NCBI RefSeq assembly: GCF_004362405.1
Contig: NZ_SNXE01000001.1
Location: 1,009,781 to 1,073,780, forward strand
Reading direction: 5' to 3'
DNA from: Roseateles asaccharophilus
GTDB taxonomy: Bacteria; Pseudomonadota; Gammaproteobacteria; Burkholderiales; Burkholderiaceae_C
DNA: 64,000 nucleotides
A model generated the notes under the pieces. The model was given only the letters and a program-made list of their open reading frames with translations, was not told the origin of the DNA and made no database searches. Shown in pieces: positions 25,337 through 35,235 of the stretch (positions are counted from its first letter, which is position 1; the number at the start of each line of letters is the position of its first letter). The translations under genes and the position numbers were made by a program.

Positions 25337-26212
25337 ATGCGTACTTTGAGAACCGATGACGGGCTGCCCCTGCACTGGCGGCAATGGAGCCGCCCCGGTC
25401 CGGGGCCGGCACGCGGCACGGTGCTCATCGTGCACGGCCTGGGTGAACATATCGGGCGCTACGAGGCGCTGGCTGGCCGCCTGAATGATTGGGGCTGGCA
25501 TGTGGTGGGCCATGACCAGCGAGGGCACGGCGCCTCCGGTGGCCCGCGTGGGGACATCCCCGAGGCGGATCGTCTTCAGCGCGATTTGGCCCTGGTCATC
25601 GATGAGCTTCGGGCCGATCCCCAGCTGGGCTTCGGTCCCCTGGTGATGTTGGGCCACAGCATGGGCGGCCTCGTGGCGGCGCGTTTCGTCGCGGGTGGGC
25701 TCGCCCTGGGGCAGGGCGGCGTTCTGCCAGCATGGTTTCGCCCGGTCGATGGGCTGGTGCTGAGCTCGCCGGCCTTGGACCCCGGGCTCTCGGGCGTGCA
25801 GCGCATGCTGCTCGGGGCGGCCCGGCCCCTGCTCCCGCATCTGGCGGTGGGCAATGGCCTGAAGACCAGTTGGATCTCGCGCGATCCCGCGGTCGTGGCC
25901 GCCTATGAGAACGATCCTCTGGTGCATGACCGCGTCAGCGCCACCCTGGCCGCCATGATTGCGGACGGCGGCGCCGAGCTTCAACACCAGGCCCCCCTGT
26001 GGGTGGTGCCCACCCTGCTGATGTGGGCCGGGGCAGACCAGTGCGTGGACCCCGAGGGCAGCGCTCGCTTCGCGGCCGAGGCGCCGCGTGCCGTGGTACA
26101 GACGCAGTGCTTCGAGCGGCTCTATCACGAGCTCTTCAACGAGCCCGAGCGCGAGCAGGTCTATGCGCGGCTGCAGGCCTGGCTGGAGCAGCGCTTCCCG
26201 CCTGCGCGCTGA
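25337..26212 (+). CDS. Alpha/beta hydrolase, monoacylglycerol-lipase-like
   Basis: A 291-residue cytoplasmic serine hydrolase of the Hydrolase_4 (lysophospholipase/monoacylglycerol lipase) type. Markers are IVHGLGEHIGRYEALA, the HDQRGHGASGGPRG strand typical of this group, nucleophile elbow LGHSMGGLVAA, acid in WAGADQCVDP and histidine in FERLYHELFNEPER. No signal peptide. It probably hydrolyses monoacylglycerols or lysophospholipids. Confidence 0.87.
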   Translation: MRTLRTDDGLPLHWRQWSRPGPGPARGTVLIVHGLGEHIGRYEALAGRLNDWGWHVVGHDQRGHGASGGPRGDIPEADRLQRDLALVIDELRADPQLGFGPLVMLGHSMGGLVAARFVAGGLALGQGGVLPAWFRPVDGLVLSSPALDPGLSGVQRMLLGAARPLLPHLAVGNGLKTSWISRDPAVVAAYENDPLVHDRVSATLAAMIADGGAELQHQAPLWVVPTLLMWAGADQCVDPEGSARFAAEAPRAVVQTQCFERLYHELFNEPEREQVYARLQAWLEQRFPPAR

Positions 26213-26262
26213 GGGCCTGGGAACTAGAATTCCGACTCCCCGCCACAAGCCGGAACACCACC

Positions 26263-27738
26263 ATGAATGCACGCGACGCCGCGCTGCCGCTGCAGCCCGA
26301 TGAAGCCTCGGCCCTGGGCCGTTTTGCCGAACGCGTCTGGGACGAGGAAATCGTTCCGGCGCTGAGCGACTACATCGCCATCCCCGCCAAGAGCCCCATG
26401 TTCGATGCCGACTGGGCCAAGAACGGGCATATCGAGAAGGTGCTGCGCGACGCGGCCACCTGGGTGGAGAGCAAGAAGGTGGCCGGCCTCAAGCTGGAGG
26501 TGGTGCGCCTGGAGGGCCGCACGCCGGTGATCTTCTTCGAGGTGCCGTCCACCAAGCCGGGCAGCGATGACACCATCGTGCTCTACGGCCATCTGGACAA
26601 GCAGCCCGAGTTCAACGGCTGGCGCTCCGACCTGGGGCCCTGGACGCCCAAGTACGAGAACGGCCTGCTCTATGGCCGCGGCGGCGCCGACGACGGCTAC
26701 GCCATCTACGCCTCGCTGACCGCCATCATGGCCCTGGACCAGCAGGGCATTCCCCGGCCGCGCTGCGTGGGCATCATCGAAACCTGCGAGGAGAGCGGCT
26801 CCTACGATCTGCCGGCCTATATCGATGTGCTTAAAGAACGCCTGGGCAATGTCTCCCTGGTGGTATGCCTGGACTCGGGTGCGGGCAATTACGAGCAGCT
26901 CTGGCTCACCACCTCGCTGCGCGGCATGGTTTCGGGCGTGCTCAAGGTGGAGGTGCTGACCGAGGGCATCCACAGCGGCGACGCCTCGGGCCTGGTGCCC
27001 TCGAGCTTCCGCATCCTGCGCCAGGTGCTGGACCGTCTGGAGGATTCCAAGACCGGCCGCCTGCTGCCCGACAGCTTCCACTGCGAGATCCCGGGCGATC
27101 GGGTGGACCAGGCTCGCGCCACCGCCGAGATCCTCAAGGACGAGGTCTGGAAGCGCTACCCCTGGGCCTGCGGCGCCGATGGCGGCAGCGTGCTGCCCGT
27201 GACCCAGGACCCGGTGGAGGTGCTGCTCAACCGCACCTGGCGCCCCACCCTGAGCGTGACCGGCGTGGACGGCTTCCCCGAGCTGAAGAACGCCGGCAAT
27301 GTGCTGCGCCCCTACACCGCCTTCAAGCTCTCGCTGCGCCTGCCGCCCCTGGTGGACGGCAACGAGGCTGCGCTCAAGCTCAAGGCCCTGCTGGAAGACA
27401 ACGCGCCCTACAACGCCCGCGTCACCTTCGTGCCCGATGGCCGCGCCGGGGCCTATGGCGCCACCGGCTGGAACACGCCCGAGCTCAGCCCCTGGCTCTC
27501 GGGCGCGCTCAACGAGGCCAGCCTGGCGCATTTCGGCCGCCCGGTGGGCTTCATCGGCCAGGGCGGCACCATCCCGCTGATGAGCATGCTGCAAAAGGGC
27601 TTCCCCAAGGCGCAGATGATGGTCTGCGGCGTGCTGGGCCCCAAGAGCAATGCCCACGGCCCCAACGAGTTCCTGCACGTGCCCTATGGCAAGCGCCTGA
27701 CGGCTGCCGTGGCCCAGGTGATGGCGGCCCACCCCTGA
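26263..27738 (+). CDS. M20 family metallopeptidase
   Basis: Zinc-dependent peptidase of 491 residues with the M20 di-zinc site: LYGHLDKQPEF with His110 and Asp112, GRGGADDGY with Asp143, and ETCEESGS with catalytic Glu176 and metal-binding Glu177. A dimerisation-domain insertion follows (HSGDASGLVPSSFR). The C-terminal metal ligand His lies in NAHGPNEFLHVPYGKR. The architecture resembles carnosinase-like/ArgE-DapE-type dipeptidases. It starts 50 bases after the lipase-like gene and ends before a strong terminator, suggesting a two-gene unit. The substrate is not deducible. Confidence 0.9.
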   Translation: MNARDAALPLQPDEASALGRFAERVWDEEIVPALSDYIAIPAKSPMFDADWAKNGHIEKVLRDAATWVESKKVAGLKLEVVRLEGRTPVIFFEVPSTKPGSDDTIVLYGHLDKQPEFNGWRSDLGPWTPKYENGLLYGRGGADDGYAIYASLTAIMALDQQGIPRPRCVGIIETCEESGSYDLPAYIDVLKERLGNVSLVVCLDSGAGNYEQLWLTTSLRGMVSGVLKVEVLTEGIHSGDASGLVPSSFRILRQVLDRLEDSKTGRLLPDSFHCEIPGDRVDQARATAEILKDEVWKRYPWACGADGGSVLPVTQDPVEVLLNRTWRPTLSVTGVDGFPELKNAGNVLRPYTAFKLSLRLPPLVDGNEAALKLKALLEDNAPYNARVTFVPDGRAGAYGATGWNTPELSPWLSGALNEASLAHFGRPVGFIGQGGTIPLMSMLQKGFPKAQMMVCGVLGPKSNAHGPNEFLHVPYGKRLTAAVAQVMAAHP

Positions 27739-27761
27739 GGTCGTCGCGCCCGCTGAAATGC

Positions 27762-27794
27762 AAACGGGATCCCAGCGGGATCCCGTTTTGGTTT
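27762..27794 (+). terminator. Terminator after M20 peptidase gene
   Basis: A perfect 12-bp stem, AAACGGGATCCC (27762-27773) and GGGATCCCGTTT (27777-27788), with an AGC loop is followed by TGGTTT. The symmetry, with a matching A-tract on the other side, means it can also serve the convergent IclR-type gene. Confidence 0.92.
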
Positions 27795-27809
27795 CCAGAG
27801 GGCAGAGCC

Positions 27810-28640
27810 TCAGAGCAGCATGCGCAGATGGGCCTGGGCCTGCAGCAGCGGCGGCAGGCAGTGCTCGACCAGCTGGTCCATGCTCATGCGCGAGGCATGC
27901 ACGCTGATGTTCATGGCGGCGACCACATCGCCCCGGTAGTTCTTCAGCGGCACGGCCACGGTGCGCAGACCCAGCTCCAGCTCCTGGTCGATGCAGGCGT
28001 AGCCCAGGGCGCGTGCACGGGCGATCTCGATGCGCAGCCGCTCGGGGTGGGTGATGGTGTGCGGGGTCAGGGGGCTGAGCTCCTGACGGGCGATCCAGGC
28101 ATCGACCTCGGCCTGGGGCAGGGCGGCCAACAGCACGCGGCCATTGCCGGCACAGTAGGCCGGCACCCGGGTGCCGGGCTGCAGCGTGGGAGAGACGACG
28201 CGGCCGGCGCTGGTGGCGGCGATGCAGATCACATCATTGCCATCCAGCACGCCGGCGGAGCTGGCCTCCTTGAGGGCGTAGGCCAGCTTGTGCAACTCGG
28301 GCTCCACGATGCGCGGCAGGCGGGCCGAGTGCATATAGCTTTGTCCCAGGCGCAGCACCTTGGGGGTCAGGGCAAACATCTTGCGATCCTGCGAGACAAA
28401 GCCCAGATGGGTCAGGGTCAGCAGGTAGCGGCGGGCCGCGGCGCGGGTCAGGCCGGTGCGCGCCGCAACCTCGGAGATGGTCAGTCGGGGACGTTCCTGA
28501 TCGAAGGCTTCGATCACGGCCAGACCCTTTTCAAGGCCAGCCACCAGATCGCGCTTGAGTGGGCCGCTGGGAGCGTCGGCCGGCGCTGTGGCCGGAATTT
28601 CGAGGGCGGTCAGATCATCAAGTGCGCGGGCAGCAGACAT
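27810..28640 (-). CDS. IclR family regulator, PcaR/PobR-like
   Basis: A 276-residue regulator. The winged helix-turn-helix lies at about 30-95 (LVAGLEKGLAVIEAFDQE, then RLTISEVAARTGLTRAAARRYLLTL) and the IclR effector domain follows. The AARRYLLTL recognition-helix form and GLAVIEAF are characteristic of the PcaR/PcaU/PobR branch that senses beta-ketoadipate-pathway intermediates. It lies downstream of a thiolase on the same strand, with its own promoter. I start it at 28640 (MSAARALDD); a longer frame to 28712 would include the -10 region. Confidence 0.88.
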   Translation of the reverse strand: MSAARALDDLTALEIPATAPADAPSGPLKRDLVAGLEKGLAVIEAFDQERPRLTISEVAARTGLTRAAARRYLLTLTHLGFVSQDRKMFALTPKVLRLGQSYMHSARLPRIVEPELHKLAYALKEASSAGVLDGNDVICIAATSAGRVVSPTLQPGTRVPAYCAGNGRVLLAALPQAEVDAWIARQELSPLTPHTITHPERLRIEIARARALGYACIDQELELGLRTVAVPLKNYRGDVVAAMNISVHASRMSMDQLVEHCLPPLLQAQAHLRMLL

Positions 28641-28695
28641 GGCATTGGGTGCGTTAATCGCCCAAATATGCTGGGCGCAAGCCGGGGAAACGCTG

Positions 28696-28779
28696 ACTAT
28701 AGGAAGCCCCAAACACGCAGCGCAAGCAAAACTGCCGCAAAAGGGGCGATATTCGCACCTTTATGCACCAATAAGGTGC
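28696..28779 (-). promoter_or_regulatory. Promoter and operator of the PcaR-like gene
   Basis: TTGCGC-18-TATAGT on the minus strand (28720-28725 and 28696-28701) precedes the start codon by 55 bases. The perfect 7-bp inverted repeat GCACCTT/AAGGTGC (28755-28779) lies about 30 bases upstream of the -35. It is a candidate autoregulatory or activator site. Confidence 0.55.
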
Positions 28780-29042
28780 TTTCGCATAGGACTCCTCCCA
28801 CGGCCGTTTCGGGCGGGTGTGGGCGGGATGCGGGGCGGTAAGGGAAGCCCGAAGCTTGACTCAGTACGACGCCAACGGGCTACGTACTACCACTTACGCG
28901 GTCCACAAACTGGATTTGAGTCGTATATGTGCGCTCTGCGTTTGGTTTCTGGATCCAGTATCCCACGCAGCATCCCGCCACGTGGCGGCGCCGTCCCGGC
29001 TTTACGATGACAAAAACGCAGCACCCCTTGAGCTGAGCTCAT

Positions 29043-29067
29043 GCCTTGCACCACCGTGGTGCAAGGC
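29043..29067 (-). terminator. Hairpin downstream of the thiolase gene
   Basis: A perfect 11-bp inverted repeat, GCCTTGCACCA (29043-29053) and TGGTGCAAGGC (29057-29067), with a 3-base loop starts 13 bases after the thiolase stop. It lacks a T-run on the minus strand, so it is a probable but non-canonical terminator. Confidence 0.65.
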
Positions 29068-29080
29068 CTGGGGTTTGCTG

Positions 29081-30289
<1,209 letters not shown>

Positions 30290-30619
30290 GGCAGAAGGGC
30301 TCCGGGTTCGTGTGTGGCGTGGTGCGCCATGCGTGAGCTCTTGAGGGCTGCGACGCATGGGCGCTGCGGGGCTGTGGCTGCAGCCACCCTTGGCGGCTCC
30401 CAGCGCGAGGCATAAATGTTCTTTATTGGAACTTTGGTTCTGAAAATGAACATGCTAGGCCGGAGCTTCATTTCCGGTCAAGAATTTCCCGTGACAATTC
30501 GCACGGTAGGCGTTTGTAATCAGGTGCAAGGGCCGCACGGGGCTGGTTTACTGCTCAAGTGGTGCAGACATCGTGCCGATGCAGCTGCCGAGGGCGCCTA
30601 GAAAAGGCGTAGGAAGAAG
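30290..30619. other. 330-base divergent control region
   Basis: No gene is evident between the thiolase (minus) and the HD-GYP gene (plus). It contains the GTTC/GAAC operator cluster at 30417-30452. A candidate promoter toward HD-GYP follows: GTGACA (30491-30496), 18 bases, TGTAAT (30515-30520). The stretch 30410-30520 is clearly AT-richer than its surroundings. AGGAAG about five bases upstream serves the HD-GYP start. Confidence 0.55.
30417..30452. promoter_or_regulatory. Double GTTC-N7-GAAC operator upstream of thiolase
   Basis: Two identical-format palindromes, GTTC-N7-GAAC (30418-30432) and GTTC-N7-GAAC (30437-30451), are separated by four bases, and the whole block is itself a pseudo-palindrome (TGTTC...GAACA). 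The same half-sites occur between the other IclR gene and its target at 4349-4372, which suggests an IclR-family binding site. Confidence 0.6.
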
Positions 30620-31915
30620 ATGAAGGACAACACTTCGGATCCTTTGATCGACGTTGCGCAGCTCAAGGTGGGTATGTTCATTCACCTGGATCTGGGCTGG
30701 ATGGCGCATCCGTTCCCGCTGAGCAGCTTCAAGCTGAGTTCGGAGGATCAACTCCTGGTGTTGCGTCGCCTGGGACTCAAACAAGTGCGTTGGAGCCCCA
30801 GCCGCAGTGATTTGCAGACCGAGGCCGCGGCGCTGAATGAGGCGCAGCCGGGGGGTGAGAGCCCCGACCAAGCTCAGCAACAGGCCAAACCCAGTCCCGA
30901 GCAACTCGCCCGCGAGGCTCACAAGCGTGCCCTGGCCGCTCAGCGTGAGGCGCTGTCCCTGTGCGAGCGTCAGTACGGTGAGGCGGCGACAGCCTTCCGC
31001 GACATCATGGAAGTGCTGCCGCGGGAGCCGCGAGGCTCTCGGGACCAGGCCATCGCCCTGTCCGGCGCCCTGTTGGACAAGATGCTGGTCGAAGGCGACC
31101 TCAATATCCGCCTGCTCAATGAAGGGGCGGGGGATCGCGGCACGGCTCACGCCCTGAATGTGGCCATCATCTCCATGCTGCTGGGACGTGCCTTTGGGCT
31201 GGGCCGCGAGGAGATGATGGACCTCGGTGTCGGCGCGCTCTTGCATGACCTCGGCAAGACCGAGCTGCCTGCACGGGTTCGCAATCGCGATGACAGCTTC
31301 ACCCTGGCCGAGACTCAGGCCTACCAGCAGCATGTCCAGAAGGGCGTGGCCTTGGCTCAGGCCATGGGGCTGAGTCCCGGCCCCCTGTTGGTCATTGCCC
31401 AGCATCATGAAAATGCCGACGGCAGCGGTTTTCCGCAGCGCATCAATGTGGATCGCATGAGTGCCGCCGCCCGCATCGTGGCCCTGGTCAATCGCTTTGA
31501 CGGTCTTTGCAATCCCCTGCTGGCGTCCAAGTCCATGACGCCGCACGAGGCCTTGTCCCTCATGTTCGCCCAGGGGCGCAATCGCTTCGACGCCACCATG
31601 CTCAATGCCTTCATCCGGATGATGGGCGTGTATCCGCCAGGCTCGGCGGTGCAGCTCACCGATGATCGCTACGCCCTGGTGGTGGCCGTGAACTCATCGC
31701 GGCCGCTCAAGCCGCGTGTGATGGTGCATGACCCCAAGGTGCCCAGGGAGGAAGCCTTGATCCTGAACCTGGAAGAACACCCGGATCTGGGCATACGCCG
31801 CAGCCTCAAGCCCAGTCTGCTGCCTCGGGCGGCACTGGACTATCTGAGCCCGCGTACACGAGTGGCCTACTTCTTTGAGAGCACCACCATGCCCCTCGGG
31901 GAGTTGGCGGCGTGA
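30620..31915 (+). CDS. HD-GYP c-di-GMP phosphodiesterase
   Basis: Hydrolyses c-di-GMP in the cytoplasm. Residues about 8-65 resemble the DUF3391 N-terminal domain (LKVGMFIHLDLGWMAHPF), followed by a charged linker. The HD-GYP domain starts near 170: GALLHDLGKTELP carries His209-Asp210, and the signature is HHENADGSGFP at 262-272, so the third GYP residue pair reads GFP instead of GYP. That is a mild change seen in other members. Its last four bases overlap the GTG start of the PAS-GGDEF-EAL gene, so the two are coupled. Confidence 0.9.
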   Translation: MKDNTSDPLIDVAQLKVGMFIHLDLGWMAHPFPLSSFKLSSEDQLLVLRRLGLKQVRWSPSRSDLQTEAAALNEAQPGGESPDQAQQQAKPSPEQLAREAHKRALAAQREALSLCERQYGEAATAFRDIMEVLPREPRGSRDQAIALSGALLDKMLVEGDLNIRLLNEGAGDRGTAHALNVAIISMLLGRAFGLGREEMMDLGVGALLHDLGKTELPARVRNRDDSFTLAETQAYQQHVQKGVALAQAMGLSPGPLLVIAQHHENADGSGFPQRINVDRMSAAARIVALVNRFDGLCNPLLASKSMTPHEALSLMFAQGRNRFDATMLNAFIRMMGVYPPGSAVQLTDDRYALVVAVNSSRPLKPRVMVHDPKVPREEALILNLEEHPDLGIRRSLKPSLLPRAALDYLSPRTRVAYFFESTTMPLGELAA

Positions 31916-34041
31916 CCCCCGCAACGCTCGGCAGTACCGCGATTCACCCGCGCCCGCACCACGACCAAGCCCTGATCGACGGGCTTCAAGAGGCGGTGTG
32001 GCTGGTGGATGCGCGTACGCTGTGCGTGATGGCCGTCAATCAGGCGGCTACCCAGCTATTGGGGCTTGAACCTGCGCGCCTGATCGGTGCCAGCATGGAG
32101 TCGCTGGCCTGCACGGCGGAGGATGCGCTGTTCTGGATGGAGGCTGCTGCAGGTTCCCGCGAGGGCTTGCACACCGACACCATGCTGCGGCGCGCCGACG
32201 GGCAGATGATCTGGGCCGCGCGACGCATCAGCCATATGGCGCTGGCCGATGGTGATGGGGTCTGGCTGGTCTCGATGCGTGATCTCAGCCGGCAGCGGCA
32301 GCATGATGAGGAGCGCGAGACCCTGCTCGCCGAGCTGAAAGCGACCCTGGAGTCCACGGCCGACGGCATCCTGGTTTCGGATCTGGCAGGTCGCATGCGC
32401 AGCTTCAATCAGCGCTTTGCCTCGCTATGGGGCTTGCCCGAGGATCTGCTGCTTGAGCGCAATGATGAGGCGGTGCAGGCCTGGATGCGGCGCAGCGTGG
32501 TCGATGGCGTGGCCTACGCGACCCGTCTGGCCGCCATTCAGGAAGCCCCGCTGCTGCAGACCAGCGACATCATCAAGCTGCTGGATGGCCGGGTGCTGGA
32601 GCGCGTCTCGCTGCCGCAGTGGAGCCGGGGGCGCCCCATCGGCCGGGTGTATTCCTTCCGCGACCTCAGCGAGAAGCTCGCCGCCAGCCAGCGCATCGAT
32701 GAGCTGTCGCACACCGATATGCTGACCGGCCTGCCCAACCGCCGGGCCCTGGCCGAGCGCATTGACTACGCCCAAGCCATGGCGCGCCGCGACGCCTCGG
32801 GCTTTGCCCTGCTCAATGTCGACCTGGATCGCTTCAAGCAGATCAATGACACCCTGGGGCATTCCTACGGGGATCGCGTGCTCAAGGAAGTGGCCCAGCG
32901 TCTGCGGGAGTGCCTGCGTGAGGTGGACACCGTGGCGCGCCTGGGCGGCGATGAGTTCTCTTTGCTGGTCCACCAGGCTGATGCGCGCGGGGCGGAGCAT
33001 GCGGCGCGCCGGGTGCAGGAGGCCATGGCCCGGCCCTTCAGCTTCGACACGCTGAGTTTCACCGTCACCTGCTCGGTGGGCATTGCCCTCTTCCCTAGCG
33101 ACGGGGGGGGCGCAGATGAGCTCATGGCGAGTGCCGAGCGCGCCATGCACTGGGTCAAGGAGAGTGGGCGGGGTGCTTTCCGCTTCCACCAGCCGCGCAA
33201 GCATGTGGATCTGCTCTCGCGCATGCGACTGGATCACGCCATGCGTCAGGCCCTGCTGGAGGGGCAGTTCCGGCTGCACTACCAGCCTCAGGTGGACCTG
33301 GGCAGTGGCCGCGTGATTGGCGCCGAAGCCCTGCTGCGCTGGCGCGACCCGCTGCGCGGCGACATTCCGCCCTCCGAGTTTGTGCCGGTGGCCGAGGAGA
33401 GTGGTTTTATCGTCGCCATCGGCGATTGGGTGCTGCGCCAGGCGGTGCAGCAGGCCGCCGACTGGCTGCGCCAGGGGCGGCGCATCCAGGTGGCCGTGAA
33501 CGTCTCGGCCCTGCAATTCCAGCAAAGCCAGTTCGTGGAGACGGTGGCGCAAGCCCTCAAGGCCGCCGGTCTGCCACCCTCGCTGCTGGAGCTTGAGCTC
33601 ACCGAGTCCATTCTGCTGCGCGATGCCGAGGAGGCGCTGCTGCGCTTGCAGGCTCTGGCCGAGCTGGGCGTGTGCATGTCCATCGACGACTTTGGCACCG
33701 GCTATTCCAGCCTGGGCTATCTGAAGCGCTTCCCCATCCAGCGACTCAAGATTGATCGCAGCTTCATCCAGGGCCTGCCCTCGGACGAGAGCGATGCCGG
33801 CATTGTGAACGCCGTGATCCAGATGGGGCGCGCCCTGCGCCTGCTGGTGATCGCCGAAGGGGTGGAGACCGAGGCCCAGCGCGACTTTCTGGCGTGCGCG
33901 GGCTGCCATGAGTACCAAGGCTATCTCTTTGCCCCGGCGCTGGAGACGCGAGCCTTTGAGGACAAGGTCTGGCAGCCCCAGCTCCCGCCTCCGCGTCCGG
34001 CTCTATCGCCCATGCGCCTGGTACGAGGTCGGGCCGCCTGA
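31912..34041 (+). CDS. PAS-PAS-GGDEF-EAL c-di-GMP protein
   Basis: A 709-residue sensor with both c-di-GMP synthesis and degradation domains. Two PAS-like regions (about 18-125 and 138-255) precede GGDEF (about 262-425) with intact GGDEF at 345-349 and inhibitory-site REVD at 336-339. The EAL domain (about 435-690) has EALLRW at 472-477, a catalytic-loop DDFGTGYSS at 592-600, LKIDRSFI and AEGVETEAQ. Both catalytic sets look complete, so it could be bifunctional. No membrane segment is seen. The GTG start at 31912 is set by overlap with the HD-GYP stop (GTGA). Confidence 0.92.
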   Translation: MTPATLGSTAIHPRPHHDQALIDGLQEAVWLVDARTLCVMAVNQAATQLLGLEPARLIGASMESLACTAEDALFWMEAAAGSREGLHTDTMLRRADGQMIWAARRISHMALADGDGVWLVSMRDLSRQRQHDEERETLLAELKATLESTADGILVSDLAGRMRSFNQRFASLWGLPEDLLLERNDEAVQAWMRRSVVDGVAYATRLAAIQEAPLLQTSDIIKLLDGRVLERVSLPQWSRGRPIGRVYSFRDLSEKLAASQRIDELSHTDMLTGLPNRRALAERIDYAQAMARRDASGFALLNVDLDRFKQINDTLGHSYGDRVLKEVAQRLRECLREVDTVARLGGDEFSLLVHQADARGAEHAARRVQEAMARPFSFDTLSFTVTCSVGIALFPSDGGGADELMASAERAMHWVKESGRGAFRFHQPRKHVDLLSRMRLDHAMRQALLEGQFRLHYQPQVDLGSGRVIGAEALLRWRDPLRGDIPPSEFVPVAEESGFIVAIGDWVLRQAVQQAADWLRQGRRIQVAVNVSALQFQQSQFVETVAQALKAAGLPPSLLELELTESILLRDAEEALLRLQALAELGVCMSIDDFGTGYSSLGYLKRFPIQRLKIDRSFIQGLPSDESDAGIVNAVIQMGRALRLLVIAEGVETEAQRDFLACAGCHEYQGYLFAPALETRAFEDKVWQPQLPPPRPALSPMRLVRGRAA

Positions 34042-34106
34042 GTCTGCCGGGCTGGCCGCCCCACGGGCACAATGCCCGGGTGGCCGCGCAGCGGCCAGGA
34101 GACCCT

Positions 34107-34427
34107 ATGTACCGATTCAAGTCCAAGGACAGCGCCGATGTGATCATGCTCGCCACTCATGGCGAGCAGATCCTGAAGCTGATGGGGCGCGAGTCCACCC
34201 CGGAAGGCATCATCACGAGCCGCCAACTGGTCGAGGCGATCGAGCAGCTGGAGCGGGCGGTGGCCGAGGACGAGGCCGCGTTTGCCCGCCAACAGGCGGA
34301 TGCCGAGGCGGCGGGCGAGCCCATCCCGCGCCGAACCGGCGTGACGCTACGTCAGCGCGCCTGGCCGCTGCTGGGCGCCATGCGCCTGGCGCTGCGCGGC
34401 GGGCATGATCTCATCTGGCAGTCCTGA
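34107..34427 (+). CDS. DUF1840 domain-containing protein
   Basis: A 106-residue protein of the DUF1840 family, found widely in betaproteobacteria without known function. It begins MYRFKSKDSADVIMLATHGEQIL and has the family's MGRESTPEGII segment, then a helical acidic region. CAGGAG stands about five bases before the ATG. It overlaps the start of the phosphatase gene by one base (TGATG), so they are co-translated. Confidence 0.85.
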   Translation: MYRFKSKDSADVIMLATHGEQILKLMGRESTPEGIITSRQLVEAIEQLERAVAEDEAAFARQQADAEAAGEPIPRRTGVTLRQRAWPLLGAMRLALRGGHDLIWQS

Positions 34428-35074
34428 TGGGCCTGGACACGGTCACCACCCTGTTGGCAGTGCGCCATGGTGAGACGGCCTGGAATCGCGAGCGCCGCAT
34501 CCAGGGCCATATGGATGTGCCCTTAAGCCCTCTGGGCGAGGCCCAGGCCCAGCGTCTGGCCGAGGTCTTGGCCGGCGAGCCGATTGACGCCATTTATGCC
34601 AGCGATCTCATGCGTGCCCGCCAGACGGCGGCTGCCTTCGCTGCGCGCAGCGGACTCCCGGTGGGCGAGGACGTCGGCTTACGTGAGCGTGGCTTCGGCT
34701 GTTTCGAGGGCCTGAGCTGGACGGAGATCGAGGCGCGCTGGCCCGAACAGGTGTTGCGCTGGAAGCGGCGCGACCCCGACTTCGGGGCCGAGGGTGGGGA
34801 GCGCTTGCGCGACTTCTATCAAAGAGCCGTCGGTGCCGTGGAGCGTCTGGCCCAGGCCCACCCCGGCCAGACCTTGTTGCTCGTTGCCCACGGCGGGGTG
34901 ATGGATTGCCTGTACCGGGCCGGCCGAAGACTGCCGCTTGAGGCGCCCCGGAGCTGGGCCCTGGGCAATGCCACGATCAATCGCCTGCTCTACACGCCGG
35001 CGGGCCTGAGCGTGGTGGGCTGGAACGACGATCTGCATCTGGATGGCCTGGGCCTGGACGAGGCTGCGGCCTGA
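34427..35074 (+). CDS. Histidine phosphatase family protein (GpmB/CobC-like)
   Basis: A 215-residue phosphohistidine-based phosphatase. The catalytic RHG motif is LLAVRHGETAWNRERRIQGH (His14), with the second catalytic region YASDLMRARQTAA, an acid near GLRERGFGCFEG, and the distal histidine in LLLVAHGGVMDCLYR. It is often annotated as phosphoglycerate mutase, but the family includes many small-molecule phosphatases, so I leave the substrate open. Confidence 0.9.
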   Translation: MGLDTVTTLLAVRHGETAWNRERRIQGHMDVPLSPLGEAQAQRLAEVLAGEPIDAIYASDLMRARQTAAAFAARSGLPVGEDVGLRERGFGCFEGLSWTEIEARWPEQVLRWKRRDPDFGAEGGERLRDFYQRAVGAVERLAQAHPGQTLLLVAHGGVMDCLYRAGRRLPLEAPRSWALGNATINRLLYTPAGLSVVGWNDDLHLDGLGLDEAAA

Positions 35075-35167
35075 GCGCTGTGGCGCGCTCGCCAGCCCAA
35101 CCCGATCTGTATCACAGCACTGTTGCGAATTCGCGTCGGTCGGCATTCGGTCTTACCCTAGCCCTCC

Positions 35168-35173
35168 TATACT
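35168..35173 (+). promoter_or_regulatory. -10 element of the porin promoter
   Basis: TATACT at 35168-35173 lies 62 bases before the porin start. It is the only good -10 hexamer in the 161-base upstream spacer; no clear -35 is found at the usual distance. Confidence 0.4.
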
Positions 35174-35235
35174 GCGGCCACATCACCGAAAAAGATCGGG
35201 CGACAGCCCGGCTTCCCTTCAACTCTCAAAGGCAG

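Larger units (their letters stand above)
28641..29080. other. 440-base spacer: promoter, palindromes, terminator
   Basis: No gene is evident. On the minus strand a promoter for the PcaR-like gene is visible: -35 TTGCGC (complement of 28720-28725), 18 bases, -10 TATAGT (complement of 28696-28701). Upstream of it is the inverted repeat GCACCTT-N11-AAGGTGC (28755-28761, 28773-28779). A perfect 14-base palindrome, CCGCCACGTGGCGG, lies at 28975-28988, with no assigned role. The thiolase terminator is at 29043-29067. The middle of the spacer is less GC-rich than the surrounding genes. Confidence 0.55.

Noticed and set aside
28975..28988. CCGCCACGTGGCGG palindrome as an operator
   Set aside because: It is a perfect palindrome but consists of GC-rich words common in this genome and lies far from any start codon, so I report it only in the spacer description.
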